Assembly: GCF_012911895.1 (NCBI RefSeq)
Contig: NZ_JAAXCV010000029.1
Span: 1-64,000 of the forward strand
Direction of reading: 5' to 3'
Source of the DNA: Bacillus sp. RO3
Lineage (GTDB): Bacteria; Bacillota; Bacilli; Bacillales; Bacillaceae_B
Length of the DNA stretch: 64,000 nt
Part shown: positions 27,030 to 34,843 of the stretch, piece after piece
Position numbering within the stretch: position 1 is the first letter of the stretch
Layout: each line of letters begins with the position of its first letter
Program-made: the position numbers and the translations under genes
The notes under the pieces: generated by a model
Databases searched by the model: none
Told to the model about the DNA's origin: nothing
What the model saw: only the letters and a program-made list of their open reading frames with translations

Positions 27030-27989
27030 TCATTCCTTTATCCTTTCAAATGATTCTCCGGTCATCACGCTCATAAATCGTTGGAAAAAAAGCTCATAAT
27101 CAAAAGAAAAAGCAATTCTATGCTTCTTTGCTGATTCTTCAAATTCAATATAAGGTCTTATATCTGCTATGCTTTGTCCCCGGTGGATGCCAGTGCTTGC
27201 TGTGACGATATGAACGGGTAATTGGTGAAACATGAACATGTCTTCGTAGACTGGGGCCATCAGGGTGATCGCATCGTGGACAGGGCTGCCTTTAATCAAC
27301 GGATTTCGCTTTTTATAAAACCCATAGTAGTAGTCTAATAGAGGTTTAACCAGCTTGGACTTCCCTTTATAATCGATGTAATCCACCATATCAGGTGTTA
27401 CGAGCGCATGGTCTGTTACATTCAGAGGGATGATGGAAAGATTGTTTGCATAAGTCAATACAATCTTAGCCGCAATGGGATCAGAATGAAAATTAGCTTC
27501 AGAGACAGCTGTTACATTTCCGGGCACCCAGAACGCTCCACCCATAATGTAAATCTTTTTTACCTTGTTCATTAGACTCTGGTACAAAATGAACATATTG
27601 GCAAGGGAGGTCATCCTTCCAATATTTACAATAACCAGATTATCCCCATAGCACTCAATCAGCCTGATGATTTCAAAGAAATTCTCAATAACTCCTTCAT
27701 ACATACCTGGATTTATCGGCCCAAGTCCATATTCCCCATGTATTTCAGGGAAAAATTGAGGCTCCTCTGCAGTCATCGGAACCTCTGCACCTCCAATAAT
27801 TGGAATATGATCTTTAAAGTTCAATAATTTCATAAGATAGTGAACACTCGACACTGCCCGCTTTCTTGGAACATTTCCATAATCCGCAACAACCCCGACC
27901 AATTCAATTTCTTCACTAAGATATGAATAAATCAAAGCAATGGTATCATCAATCCCAATGTCTGCAAATAACAATACTTTCTGCACCAA
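27030..27989 (-). CDS. Nucleoside hydrolase (IU-NH family)
   Basis: About 319 residues. Catalytic N-terminal aspartate cluster is FADIGIDDTIAL (usual form DTDPGxDD; here the first acid is Ala-Asp), with IIGGAEVP, KKIYIMGGAF and SPVHDAITL matching later conserved blocks. The family cleaves the N-glycosidic bond of ribonucleosides for salvage. The changed DxDxGxDD motif leaves activity open. The frame opens at 28043, but AAGGTGAT lies just before TTG 27989 (or GTG 27986), chosen as start. Confidence 0.75.
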   Translation of the reverse strand: MVQKVLLFADIGIDDTIALIYSYLSEEIELVGVVADYGNVPRKRAVSSVHYLMKLLNFKDHIPIIGGAEVPMTAEEPQFFPEIHGEYGLGPINPGMYEGVIENFFEIIRLIECYGDNLVIVNIGRMTSLANMFILYQSLMNKVKKIYIMGGAFWVPGNVTAVSEANFHSDPIAAKIVLTYANNLSIIPLNVTDHALVTPDMVDYIDYKGKSKLVKPLLDYYYGFYKKRNPLIKGSPVHDAITLMAPVYEDMFMFHQLPVHIVTASTGIHRGQSIADIRPYIEFEESAKKHRIAFSFDYELFFQRFMSVMTGESFERIKE

Positions 27990-28096
27990 TCCATCACCTT
28001 CTTCGGAGTATTTATACAAGTATATGGAAAAAAGCATTCTCATTATGTATAAATGAACTCCTCCGAAAGAACCAAATACTTTCCCAAAAAAAGCTT

Positions 28097-28127
28097 GAAC
28101 TTTACGTTAACGTCAATGGTAAACTTG
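28097..28127 (+). promoter_or_regulatory. MerR-type promoter of the acyl-CoA dehydrogenase operon
   Basis: -35 TTGAAC (28097-28102) and -10 TAAACT (28122-28127) are separated by 19 bp. The spacer holds the dyad ACGTTAACGT (28106-28115) within TTTACGTTAACGTCAA, much like the sites of LiuR-type MerR regulators of acyl-CoA degradation genes. The first gene of the unit encodes a MerR protein, so autoregulation is likely. Confidence 0.7.
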
Positions 28128-28153
28128 AAGTATCGAAAAATTCTAACAAAGAG

Positions 28154-28546
28154 ATGATGATGATGTACACGATTACTCAATTGTCTAAGGAATTTAACGT
28201 CAGTACACGTACCTTAAGGTATTACGAGGAACTACATTTATTGCGTCCTGAAAGGAGCGATTCCGGAAGGAGGATCTATTCCAATGGTGATATTACCAAA
28301 CTTAAGTTGATTTTAAGGGGAAAGCGTTTTGGATTTTCCCTTGATGAAATCAAAGAGATGGTACTGCTGTTTGACCATGATCGAACGGGAAGGAAGCAAT
28401 TAGAACGCACTGTTGAATATGGAAACAGAAGAATTCAGGAGGTGACATCATTTATTGAAGAACTTGAAGTCATGAAAGAAGAAATGGTCGAACTGAGGGA
28501 TGAATTTGTCAATAGATTAATTGAGTCAAAGGAGGAAATGAATTGA
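28154..28546 (+). CDS. MerR family regulator of the acyl-CoA dehydrogenase operon
   Basis: 130 residues. MerR winged HTH (YTITQLSKEFNVSTRTLRYYEELHLLRPERS) followed by a long coiled coil. Four consecutive ATG codons (28154-28165) follow AAAGAG; which is used is not decidable, the outermost is given. It precedes an AidB-like dehydrogenase, and its own promoter carries a LiuR-like box, so it probably senses an acyl-CoA intermediate. Confidence 0.8.
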   Translation: MMMMYTITQLSKEFNVSTRTLRYYEELHLLRPERSDSGRRIYSNGDITKLKLILRGKRFGFSLDEIKEMVLLFDHDRTGRKQLERTVEYGNRRIQEVTSFIEELEVMKEEMVELRDEFVNRLIESKEEMN

Positions 28547-28655
28547 GTATCTCAAGTTTGACAACTTATAAAACACCTGTACTTTTGAAGGAAATTACAC
28601 CGTATAAAAAGAACGTGAAACAAGTGTTATGCGGGAAAATACAGGAGGTGAAATG

Positions 28656-30338
28656 ATGAAGAAAATTAAAAACTTTTATCGTGAAGATCCGCATTTCAAG
28701 GAGTTGCTAAAGCAATATTTGAATGAGAATTTTTTTACATGGGCCGATCAGGAGCTGGATTCTTTCGGTGAACTATGTGCCGGTGACATAGATGAACGAG
28801 CGGCACACACAGATCGTGCCGGGCAGCCAAAGCTGATCAGATATGATCGATTGGGTGAAGAAATTTCTTCCATATGGGTGAATGAAGGGTATCGGAAAAC
28901 TGTACACCAAACATATAACAAAGGGATAGTCGGCTATATCCATAAGGACATTCCCGACTTGGGTCACAAAGGAAACTATGTGTACTCCTATGCTCAGGGC
29001 TATCTGTTATCCCAATCTGAACCTGGTTTCTACTGTCCTGTCACTCTCTCTATGGCAACTGCGCTCCTTCTTGAAAAATATGCATCCGTTAGGGTGAGAG
29101 AGAAATTTCTGCCACATGTCCTTTCAACTGGAGAAGTTGAATTATATGAGGGGGCGACTTTCTTAACAGAACGTCAGGGAGGCTCAGATGTTGGTGCGAA
29201 TGAAACGAAAGCTGTCAATAATGGTGATACGTATCAGCTTTTCGGTGAAAAGTATTTTGCATCCAATTCGGGAATGTGCGGAGTGGCCATGGTTCTTGCA
29301 CGTATTGAGGGATCAGGGAATGGGTCAAAAGGACTCAGCCTTTTCGCTGTTCCATGGAGAAAAGAAGATGGCACGTTAAATGGGATTCGCATCAGAAGAT
29401 TGAAAGATAAACTGGGTGTCCGGGCGGTCCCATCAGCAGAAGTGGAATTCGAAGCTACTGAAGCTTATCTTGTGGGTGAGCCCAGTCGCGGTATCTATTA
29501 TATGATGGAGGCGCTGAATCTTTCCCGTGTCTGCAATGCTGTCGCCTCCATTGGAATCATGAGAAGGGCCTATGTTGAAGCGAGGAATTATGCGTTCTAC
29601 CGTGAGGCATTCGGTCAGCCATTGCATCAGTTCCCGATGATTAAAGAAACCTTGACCCGTTTGGCAGCAAAACAGGAAGTAGAAACCAGTTCAGTCTTTT
29701 CCCTCGTAAATCTTTTCGATCGGGTCGTTTCGGACGATATTCCAACAACCGAAGAGGAGTCGGTTCTGAATAGACTCCTTATCGCGATTCTAAAAAAAGA
29801 ATCGGCGGAACAGGCGATTCACTTCTCTCATGAAGCAATAGAAATGCACGGGGGAAATGGGTATATCGAGGATTTCGTCCTTCCGAGACTGCTTCGGGAT
29901 GCTCAGGTATTGACGGTATGGGAAGGCACGGCGAACATTTTAGGCCTGGAAGTAGTAAGACTTATGAACAAGAGCCAGGCACACGTTTATTTTATAAATA
30001 AAATGAAAGAAGAGCTATCGAATCTTCCATCAGATCTGATGGCGATTAGCGATCCGGTAAGAGAAGGGATCACTACCCTCGAACATGTATTGAATAAAGT
30101 ATTGGGGGCAGAAGCAGATAGTCAAACCTACCATGCAAAGAGAATTGCTGAATTAATGGCTAAAATCTTTGAAAGTGTCATTGCCTTGAAAGATGCCCAT
30201 CAAATGAGGGGAGACAGAAAGCGGATGATTGCTGAAGTATTTATCGAGCAGACATGGAATCAAACTGAATGGGTGGATAACCAGATGAAATCCGTCCAAT
30301 ACTTTGATGAGATTGTAGGCATAAACGTGCGGGCATAA
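28656..30338 (+). CDS. AidB-like acyl-CoA dehydrogenase
   Basis: 560 residues, longer than ordinary acyl-CoA dehydrogenases (~380) and close to AidB. Flavin/substrate motifs: ATFLTERQGGSDVGANE, LFGEKYFASNSG, and near the end RDAQVLTVWEGTANILGLEV, where the family catalytic Glu is in WEG. AidB-type proteins bind DNA and protect against alkylation in enterobacteria; in Gram-positives they may simply oxidise acyl-CoAs. Start ATG 28656, seven bases after GGAGG. Second gene of a MerR-controlled unit. Confidence 0.85.
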   Translation: MKKIKNFYREDPHFKELLKQYLNENFFTWADQELDSFGELCAGDIDERAAHTDRAGQPKLIRYDRLGEEISSIWVNEGYRKTVHQTYNKGIVGYIHKDIPDLGHKGNYVYSYAQGYLLSQSEPGFYCPVTLSMATALLLEKYASVRVREKFLPHVLSTGEVELYEGATFLTERQGGSDVGANETKAVNNGDTYQLFGEKYFASNSGMCGVAMVLARIEGSGNGSKGLSLFAVPWRKEDGTLNGIRIRRLKDKLGVRAVPSAEVEFEATEAYLVGEPSRGIYYMMEALNLSRVCNAVASIGIMRRAYVEARNYAFYREAFGQPLHQFPMIKETLTRLAAKQEVETSSVFSLVNLFDRVVSDDIPTTEEESVLNRLLIAILKKESAEQAIHFSHEAIEMHGGNGYIEDFVLPRLLRDAQVLTVWEGTANILGLEVVRLMNKSQAHVYFINKMKEELSNLPSDLMAISDPVREGITTLEHVLNKVLGAEADSQTYHAKRIAELMAKIFESVIALKDAHQMRGDRKRMIAEVFIEQTWNQTEWVDNQMKSVQYFDEIVGINVRA

Positions 30339-30340
30339 TA

Positions 30341-30377
30341 AAACCCCCTGAATGCATCATGAGCGTTCAGGGGGTTT
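30341..30377. terminator. Bidirectional terminator
   Basis: AAACCCCCTGAA / TTCAGGGGGTTT, 13-base loop. It serves the dehydrogenase and the convergent cysteine-rich mini-gene. Confidence 0.85.
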
Positions 30378-30379
30378 CT

Positions 30380-30463
30380 CTATTTTTCACAGCAGCACGG
30401 ACAGTCACATTCTTTTTTCGTTTTGCATGTACAGCGGTCACATGTACATTCCTTTTTCACCAA
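30380..30463 (-). CDS. Cysteine-rich mini-protein (27 aa)
   Basis: AGGAGG at 30478-30473 is nine bases before TTG 30463. The product is 27 residues with nine cysteines, in CTCDRCTC and CDCPCCC blocks separated by KTKKE. This density and the CxC spacing suggest thiolate metal binding (Zn, Cu or Cd), like a miniature metallothionein; this is inference from composition. The stop lies directly at a strong terminator. A longer in-frame reading to 30583 lacks a ribosome site and is low-complexity only at its end. Confidence 0.55.
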   Translation of the reverse strand: MVKKECTCDRCTCKTKKECDCPCCCEK

Positions 30464-30729
30464 GATCCGGCACCTCCTATAGCTGATTGTCTCCTTATTC
30501 ATCGTTTCCAAAATGACAAAATGCATACATTTATAAAACAGCTTCATTATAGGATGAAAGATTCCTGGATGAGTTAAATTCAATCATACAAGAACGAAAT
30601 AATATCTATTATTTTCATAGCATCCAACCAAAAACTTAAAAACTTACCCCAATGAAACCAGTTCCTATACACAAATTGCTATTCATTTCACCTGAACTAT
30701 TTCGAATCATACATAGGTTTATCCATTTG

Positions 30730-30758
30730 TTTACATTTTATATAATATAAGGTAATAT
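30730..30758 (+). promoter_or_regulatory. Sigma-A-type promoter of the lipoprotein gene
   Basis: TTTACA (30730-30735), 17-bp spacer, TAATAT (30753-30758), 38 bases before the lipoprotein start. Confidence 0.5.
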
Positions 30759-30796
30759 ATATATCTGGAAGAAATGAATTTTGAGGAGGATGTAAG

Positions 30797-31354
30797 ATGA
30801 AAAGACTATTATTACCATTTCTTTTACTCTCAATGAGCTTATTTATTGCTGCTTGCAGCAGTGATGACAATAGCTCAACTGATACAGAACAGGAAACAAC
30901 TGCAGAAGAACCTAAGGAAACGTCTGATTCAGATGGAATGGAAATGAAGAGCGCTCTATTAGACTATCAAATGGAGATCATTGACACAGTGAATGCAAAT
31001 GATTCAGCGATCTACGCCTTTGAATCAGCAAAGGCTAAAGAAGAAGACAAGCCCTCTGATGAAGAAATCGCCAAGTTGAAGGCTGATGCAGAAGCTGCAG
31101 CAAAAACCGTGGCAGAAGACGTTCGGGCTCTTGAAGTGCCTGCTGCACTAGATGCTAATAAAGAAGAAATCCAAGGGGCCCTGGAAGATCTTGCTTCTTC
31201 TTATGAAACAAGAGCTGCTAACCTTTCAGATGAAGCAAATGCTGAATATGCAGAATCAGATGAAAAATTTGCTTCGTTTGAGGAAAAAATGGCTGCTTTA
31301 TATGAAGAAGCAGGCTTAACCAAACCTAGTTTTTCAGCAGATATTGTAGATTAA
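30797..31354 (+). CDS. Alanine/glutamate-rich lipoprotein
   Basis: 185 residues. Signal peptide with lipobox FIAAC (Cys at residue 20), then a low-complexity Ser/Thr/Glu linker and a helical region rich in Ala and Glu (AEAAAKTVAEDVRALEVPAAL). The helical part resembles the four-helix, DUF-type lipoproteins of Bacillus with unknown function. Start ATG after GAGGAGG. Transcribed alone. Confidence 0.75.
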   Translation: MKRLLLPFLLLSMSLFIAACSSDDNSSTDTEQETTAEEPKETSDSDGMEMKSALLDYQMEIIDTVNANDSAIYAFESAKAKEEDKPSDEEIAKLKADAEAAAKTVAEDVRALEVPAALDANKEEIQGALEDLASSYETRAANLSDEANAEYAESDEKFASFEEKMAALYEEAGLTKPSFSADIVD

Positions 31355-31370
31355 TAGTGGAATTTAAAAG

Positions 31371-31469
31371 GGAATAATCGAGGTTTCTATTATTCCTTAC
31401 TAGAAATGCGAACCGGAAAGGAATACAAGCATTCAATAATAGAGGGGCTGCACTAGCAGTCCCTCTATT
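31371..31469 (+). terminator. Two consecutive hairpins after the lipoprotein gene
   Basis: First GGAATAAT / ATTATTCC (31371-31396). Second a 14-bp stem AATAGAGGGGCTGC / GCAGTCCCTCTATT (31438-31469) with one G-T pair and a 4-base loop. Neither has a long T-run; together they probably stop transcription. Confidence 0.6.
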
Positions 31470-31559
31470 ACTATTAAAATGAATGGAAGAATAATGTAGA
31501 AAAAAACTGTAATCTAAATGGATAATCATGTTACAGTTAATTAAGTAAGAGGTGCTGTT

Positions 31560-31751
31560 ATGTCAGGTATACTTTTCATCCTTATAACCCCAATTGTATT
31601 TTTCATTATTGTATTAAATCTCACAGGTTCATCCAAAAGAGACCATAAAAGTAACGACGGAGGCTATTACGGGACAGGAGGCAGTGAATTCTCAAACACC
31701 TCAGATAGTGGATTTGACGGAGGTGATGGTGGTGGAGGAGGAGGTGAGTAA
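31560..31751 (+). CDS. Membrane-anchored glycine-rich small protein
   Basis: 63 residues. One N-terminal membrane helix (SGILFILITPIVFFIIVLNL), then a polar tail ending in GFDGGDGGGGGGE. Start ATG after AAGAGGTG. The Gly/Asp tail is reminiscent of the TPM-linked GG-rich tails seen on other membrane proteins; role unknown. Confidence 0.6.
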   Translation: MSGILFILITPIVFFIIVLNLTGSSKRDHKSNDGGYYGTGGSEFSNTSDSGFDGGDGGGGGGE

Positions 31752-31798
31752 TACACTTCCTTCTGTTTTTCACATAATTTCAAAGGAGGTGATACCTT

Positions 31799-32632
31799 AT
31801 AAAGCGTTATTATATACATAACCGAGACAGACAAATACATATCACAGAGTGGGGAGACCCAGCTGCCCCTGTAATATTCTGCCTTCACGGTCTGGGGAGT
31901 ACAGGACTCAGTTTTATTGAAATAGCCGAGGAACTTAAAGGAGAATACCGCATCCTCTCCATTGATGCACCCGGACATGGTCTTACCCCTCCATTTCAGA
32001 GTGGGGAACAATATGAAATGGAAAGAATGGCAGATTGGTTAAATGAACTGATTGAAATGCTTGATATCCATTCATTCTATTTTTTATCCCATTCTTGGGG
32101 AAGTTTTGTGGCCCTTTTTTATGCTGCAAAGTATCCTTCTAAGATAAAGGGAAACATTCTGATTGATGGAGGGTATCAGGGAAAGCGGCATTCGAATCAA
32201 ACCTTGGAAGAGGAAGTGGCATTTTATGAGGAGGACTTTGAACAGGTATTCGATACATGGGATGACTTTCTTTCACTAGTTAAAAGCGAGACCCTGAATT
32301 GGTCCTCTGCAAAATGGAAGGCTGCAAAAGACCTCGCTCTTTATAAAGATAACCGTTACTACTGGCATGCCAGGGGAAAAACAGCCGGATACATCATCCA
32401 GGCTATGCATAAGGATGAAGTCGAGGATATTTATCAGGACATAAGTGGCAACATACTTTTAATGAAAGCCACCCTTCCGGAAAGATTGAAAGATCACAGG
32501 AGTAAAACAGCCGCCATCTTTAGGGAAAAGACAAACGGAGAAGTATTGTCAGTTCCCGGTACCACCCATCTCTTGCACTGGGATCGCCCTGAGGCAGTCA
32601 TTAAGGAGATCAGAAAACGTTGGGAAAGTTGA
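31799..32632 (+). CDS. Alpha/beta hydrolase
   Basis: About 277 residues. Oxyanion segment IFCLHGLGSTG, then LSIDAPGHGLTPP, the nucleophile elbow LSHSWGSFVALF (Ser-x-Ser-x-Gly, with Ser replacing the first Gly) and the catalytic His in TTHLLHWDRPE. The only start compatible with the AAAGGAGG at 31782-31789 is ATA 31799 (nine bases away); the first ATG (32018) would delete the oxyanion strand. Either a rare ATA start, a mutated ATG, or a base error. Confidence 0.7.
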   Translation: MKRYYIHNRDRQIHITEWGDPAAPVIFCLHGLGSTGLSFIEIAEELKGEYRILSIDAPGHGLTPPFQSGEQYEMERMADWLNELIEMLDIHSFYFLSHSWGSFVALFYAAKYPSKIKGNILIDGGYQGKRHSNQTLEEEVAFYEEDFEQVFDTWDDFLSLVKSETLNWSSAKWKAAKDLALYKDNRYYWHARGKTAGYIIQAMHKDEVEDIYQDISGNILLMKATLPERLKDHRSKTAAIFREKTNGEVLSVPGTTHLLHWDRPEAVIKEIRKRWES

Positions 32633-32653
32633 ATATAAGAGGAGGAGTCAAGT

Positions 32654-33124
32654 ATGATTACTTTACAACCCATGAAAGACAGTGATTTTGAGCATTGGAT
32701 TCAAGGTTCGATTAAAGAATATGCAGAGGAAAAGACGAAAGCAGGTAACTTCCAGAAAGAAACTTCAATGGACCAGGCTGAAAACGAATTCAATCAGCTG
32801 CTCCCTGATGGCCTGCATACGAAAGATCATTTTCTATTTACTTTATTAGATGATAAAAATCAGGATAATGTGGGCACTTTATGGATTAACGTGAACGAAG
32901 ACAGTCGAGAACTATTTATTTATGATATTAAAATCCATGAAGATAAAAGAGGACAGGGATACGGTAAAGGTGCATTAAAGGCGCTGGATACATTTGCAGC
33001 AGAACAAGGGATACCCAAAATATCACTCCATGTATTCGGACATAACAAAATTGCTCTGTCCTTATATGAGAATTCCGGATTTGAAGTGACCAATGTGTTA
33101 ATGTCAAAATCGCTTTCCATTTGA
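32654..33124 (+). CDS. GNAT family N-acetyltransferase
   Basis: 156 residues. Acetyl-CoA loop EDKRGQGYGKGALKAL, motif B ALSLYENSGFEVTN. Start ATG after GAGGAGG; 21 bases downstream of the hydrolase, so probably one unit with it. Confidence 0.8.
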   Translation: MITLQPMKDSDFEHWIQGSIKEYAEEKTKAGNFQKETSMDQAENEFNQLLPDGLHTKDHFLFTLLDDKNQDNVGTLWINVNEDSRELFIYDIKIHEDKRGQGYGKGALKALDTFAAEQGIPKISLHVFGHNKIALSLYENSGFEVTNVLMSKSLSI

Positions 33125-33130
33125 CGTAGG

Positions 33131-33153
33131 GCACCCTATTATCGGGTGCTTTT
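33131..33153 (+). terminator. Terminator of the GNAT gene
   Basis: GCACCC / GGGTGC with a 7-base loop and TTTT. Confidence 0.75.
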
Positions 33154-33282
33154 GCCATGAAAAGAGGTTCTACCATATGAATTCATCCAAGGAAGGTTAT
33201 CTTTATTAAGACTCCTATTTTTTTGTAGGCAGCAAAGCTATGCAGATCACCTTAACCATAAAGCAAAGAAAGGAGGAGAAAC

Positions 33283-33726
33283 ATGGAAATCATTACATAT
33301 GCAACAATGCTGGATGTAGATGCCATTCTGAAAATCGATATGGAAGTAATAGGTAACAACAGCAGGTATGAAGAAATCAAGTTGGCAATAGAGGAAAAGA
33401 GATGCTTAATAGCAAGAGAAGAAGACACTTGTAACGGATTCCTTTTATTCAACACCCACTTTTTTGAGTGTACATTTGTTTCCCTCCTGATTGTTTCACC
33501 AACGAAGAGAAGAAGGGGCTATGCTTCCTCACTTTTGAAATTTGCTGAAACCATTTCACCGACAGAAAAGATCTTTTCATCTACTAATCAATCAAACGTG
33601 GAAATGCAAAAAGTATTTCTGATAAACGGGTATTCAGAAAGTGGAAAAATTGAAAACCTGGACCCTGGTGACCCGGAAATTATCTATTTCAAGGAGAAGC
33701 AGCACGAAAAGGAGGCCTTAAAATGA
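33283..33726 (+). CDS. GNAT family N-acetyltransferase
   Basis: 147 residues. Acetyl-CoA loop SPTKRRRGYASSLLKF; motif B EMQKVFLINGYSESG. Start ATG 33283 after AAAGGAGGAG. Its stop overlaps the start of a 43-residue membrane protein (ATGA), so the two are coupled. Confidence 0.8.
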   Translation: MEIITYATMLDVDAILKIDMEVIGNNSRYEEIKLAIEEKRCLIAREEDTCNGFLLFNTHFFECTFVSLLIVSPTKRRRGYASSLLKFAETISPTEKIFSSTNQSNVEMQKVFLINGYSESGKIENLDPGDPEIIYFKEKQHEKEALK

Positions 33727-33854
33727 TCTTTATACTAGCGATATTCCTTTTAATTTTCTCCTTTGATTTCACGAAATTCAGGAAGCAAAATCAAACCATG
33801 ATTGAGCAGAATGAGAAGATTATCAAGCTTCTAGAGGAAATGAAAGATAAATAA
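33723..33854 (+). CDS. Small membrane protein coupled to the GNAT gene
   Basis: 43 residues. One hydrophobic helix (MIFILAIFLLIFSF), then a basic and coiled-coil tail (KFRKQNQTMIEQNEKIIKLLEEMKDK). Start ATG overlaps the acetyltransferase stop and follows AAAGGAGG. Topology of a bitopic mini-protein; function unknown. Confidence 0.6.
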   Translation: MIFILAIFLLIFSFDFTKFRKQNQTMIEQNEKIIKLLEEMKDK

Positions 33855-33864
33855 CCCCTGCGTA

Positions 33865-33893
33865 AAGAAGGCTCACAGGACAGGAGCCTTCTT
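33865..33893. terminator. Terminator between convergent genes
   Basis: AAGAAGGCTC / GAGCCTTCTT, 9-base loop, between the 43-aa gene and the Spo0M-like gene. Confidence 0.8.
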
Positions 33894-33902
33894 CAGCTTG
33901 CA

Positions 33903-34292
33903 TTAACAAATAGAAATATAATCTTCGTCGTAACTCTCTACACCTTGATCGAACGTGAGCTTGGTTTTGAAAAGGTATCGTACCCCGTTTTCATTTGAAT
34001 ATGGAAGAGTCTCAGGTATTCTATAGGTAAAGGCTAATTTGTTTCGTTCTTCAGCTTTGATGCTGTCGGACTTTAATACAGTAGTAGAGTCAATGATCTT
34101 TTCTTTCTTACCATTGTTATCGAGCATCACCAGGTCACATTCTACCCGCTTGAGCTTTTGTTCAATAATCCCTCCTTCCAGAAAGAAATAGCCATGGAGG
34201 AGTTCACCTAGTTTGAACGAATTTTTTGGTAAAACAAGGTCAATCTTTGCAGAACCCACACCAATTAATGACATATATTTCCTTAAAATCAT
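33903..34292 (-). CDS. Spo0M-like (arrestin-fold) protein, one domain
   Basis: 129 residues. GVGSAKIDLVLPKNSFKLGELLHGYFFLEGG is the Spo0M N-terminal signature; Spo0M, a sporulation control protein, has about 258 residues in two domains, so only the first is present. Start ATG 34292 follows GAGGAGG and overlaps the stop of the FbpB-like gene. Both lie behind the manganese riboswitch at 34525-34614. A paralogue is at 38890. Confidence 0.8.
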   Translation of the reverse strand: MILRKYMSLIGVGSAKIDLVLPKNSFKLGELLHGYFFLEGGIIEQKLKRVECDLVMLDNNGKKEKIIDSTTVLKSDSIKAEERNKLAFTYRIPETLPYSNENGVRYLFKTKLTFDQGVESYDEDYISIC

Positions 34293-34426
34293 TTAAAATC
34301 CTCCTCGGCTGAAGAATATTTTTGATCTATCTTTTCTTCGATACCTTCCATGACTTTCTTATCATTTAAGATTTCATTCTTGTTCTGTTCTATAAGTTGA
34401 GTGAGACTGGTTTTTAGTTTTTTCAT
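34289..34426 (-). CDS. FbpB-like small protein
   Basis: 45 residues: basic, Leu-rich start (MKKLKTSLTQLIEQNKNEIL) and NDKKVMEGIEEKIDQK, the layout of the FbpB family, whose B. subtilis member is a Fur-controlled helper of the iron-sparing small RNA FsrA. Start ATG 34426 with AAAGGAAG. Overlaps the Spo0M-like gene by an ATGA and is the first gene after the Mn riboswitch terminator. Confidence 0.65.
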   Translation of the reverse strand: MKKLKTSLTQLIEQNKNEILNDKKVMEGIEEKIDQKYSSAEEDFK

Positions 34427-34461
34427 CGATTTAACTTCCTTTCAACATGAAATGAATATAG

Positions 34462-34495
34462 AAAAAGACCTTTACCGGAGTCGGTAAAGGTCTTT
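34462..34495 (-). terminator. Riboswitch expression-platform terminator
   Basis: AAAGACCTTTACCG (5' on the minus strand 34495-34482) pairs over 14 bp with CGGTAAAGGTCTTT, loop ACTC, then TTTTTC. It stands between the riboswitch aptamer and the FbpB-like gene. Its 5' arm contains CCTTTACC, which can instead pair with GGTGAAGG (34518-34511). Confidence 0.85.
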
Positions 34496-34510
34496 AAGGA
34501 CATATTTAAG

Positions 34511-34614
34511 CCTTCACCAACTGGTAAAGGTCTCGCTAACAACGTAGTTGTCAATAAAGCCGAGAGTAATGTACTCTGTAATGACGACTTTATTGTTAAA
34601 GCTACTCCCCTTTA
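34511..34614 (-). ncRNA. yybP-ykoY manganese riboswitch
   Basis: On the minus strand: CTAAAGGGGAGTAGC at the 5' end and TTAGCGAGACCTTTACC at the 3' end, with CGTCATTACAGAG and CTCGGCTTTATTG between, match the yybP-ykoY consensus that binds Mn2+. P1 is TAAAGG (34614-34609) with CCTTTA (34530-34525). The 3' strand of P1 also pairs with GGTGAAGG (34518-34511), giving two exclusive folds. With P1 formed, GGTGAAGG is free to pair with the terminator arm, so metal binding should permit transcription. Confidence 0.85.
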
Positions 34615-34637
34615 GGAGAATATTAGATTATGTACAT

Positions 34638-34666
34638 ATCATAATCGATGGAGAAAAAGTTGTCAA
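34638..34666 (-). promoter_or_regulatory. Sigma-A promoter of the riboswitch transcript
   Basis: Minus strand TTGACA (34666-34661), exactly 17 bp, TATGAT (34643-34638). Both boxes are near consensus, so the leader is strongly transcribed and control must lie downstream. Confidence 0.85.
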
Positions 34667-34843
34667 TACATCTAGCTGCCCATTATAGGATTTTGAATTT
34701 CAAAGGAACAGGCTTTAACCATTCTGCTCCAGAGTGATATCTGATAAGATATATCATTTGTAGTCCCATAGCAGGAAATCATCTGAAGAATAACGAAGTA
34801 TACGGGGTAGAATAGTAAATGAGAAACAGAAAGGGGTCATCCT

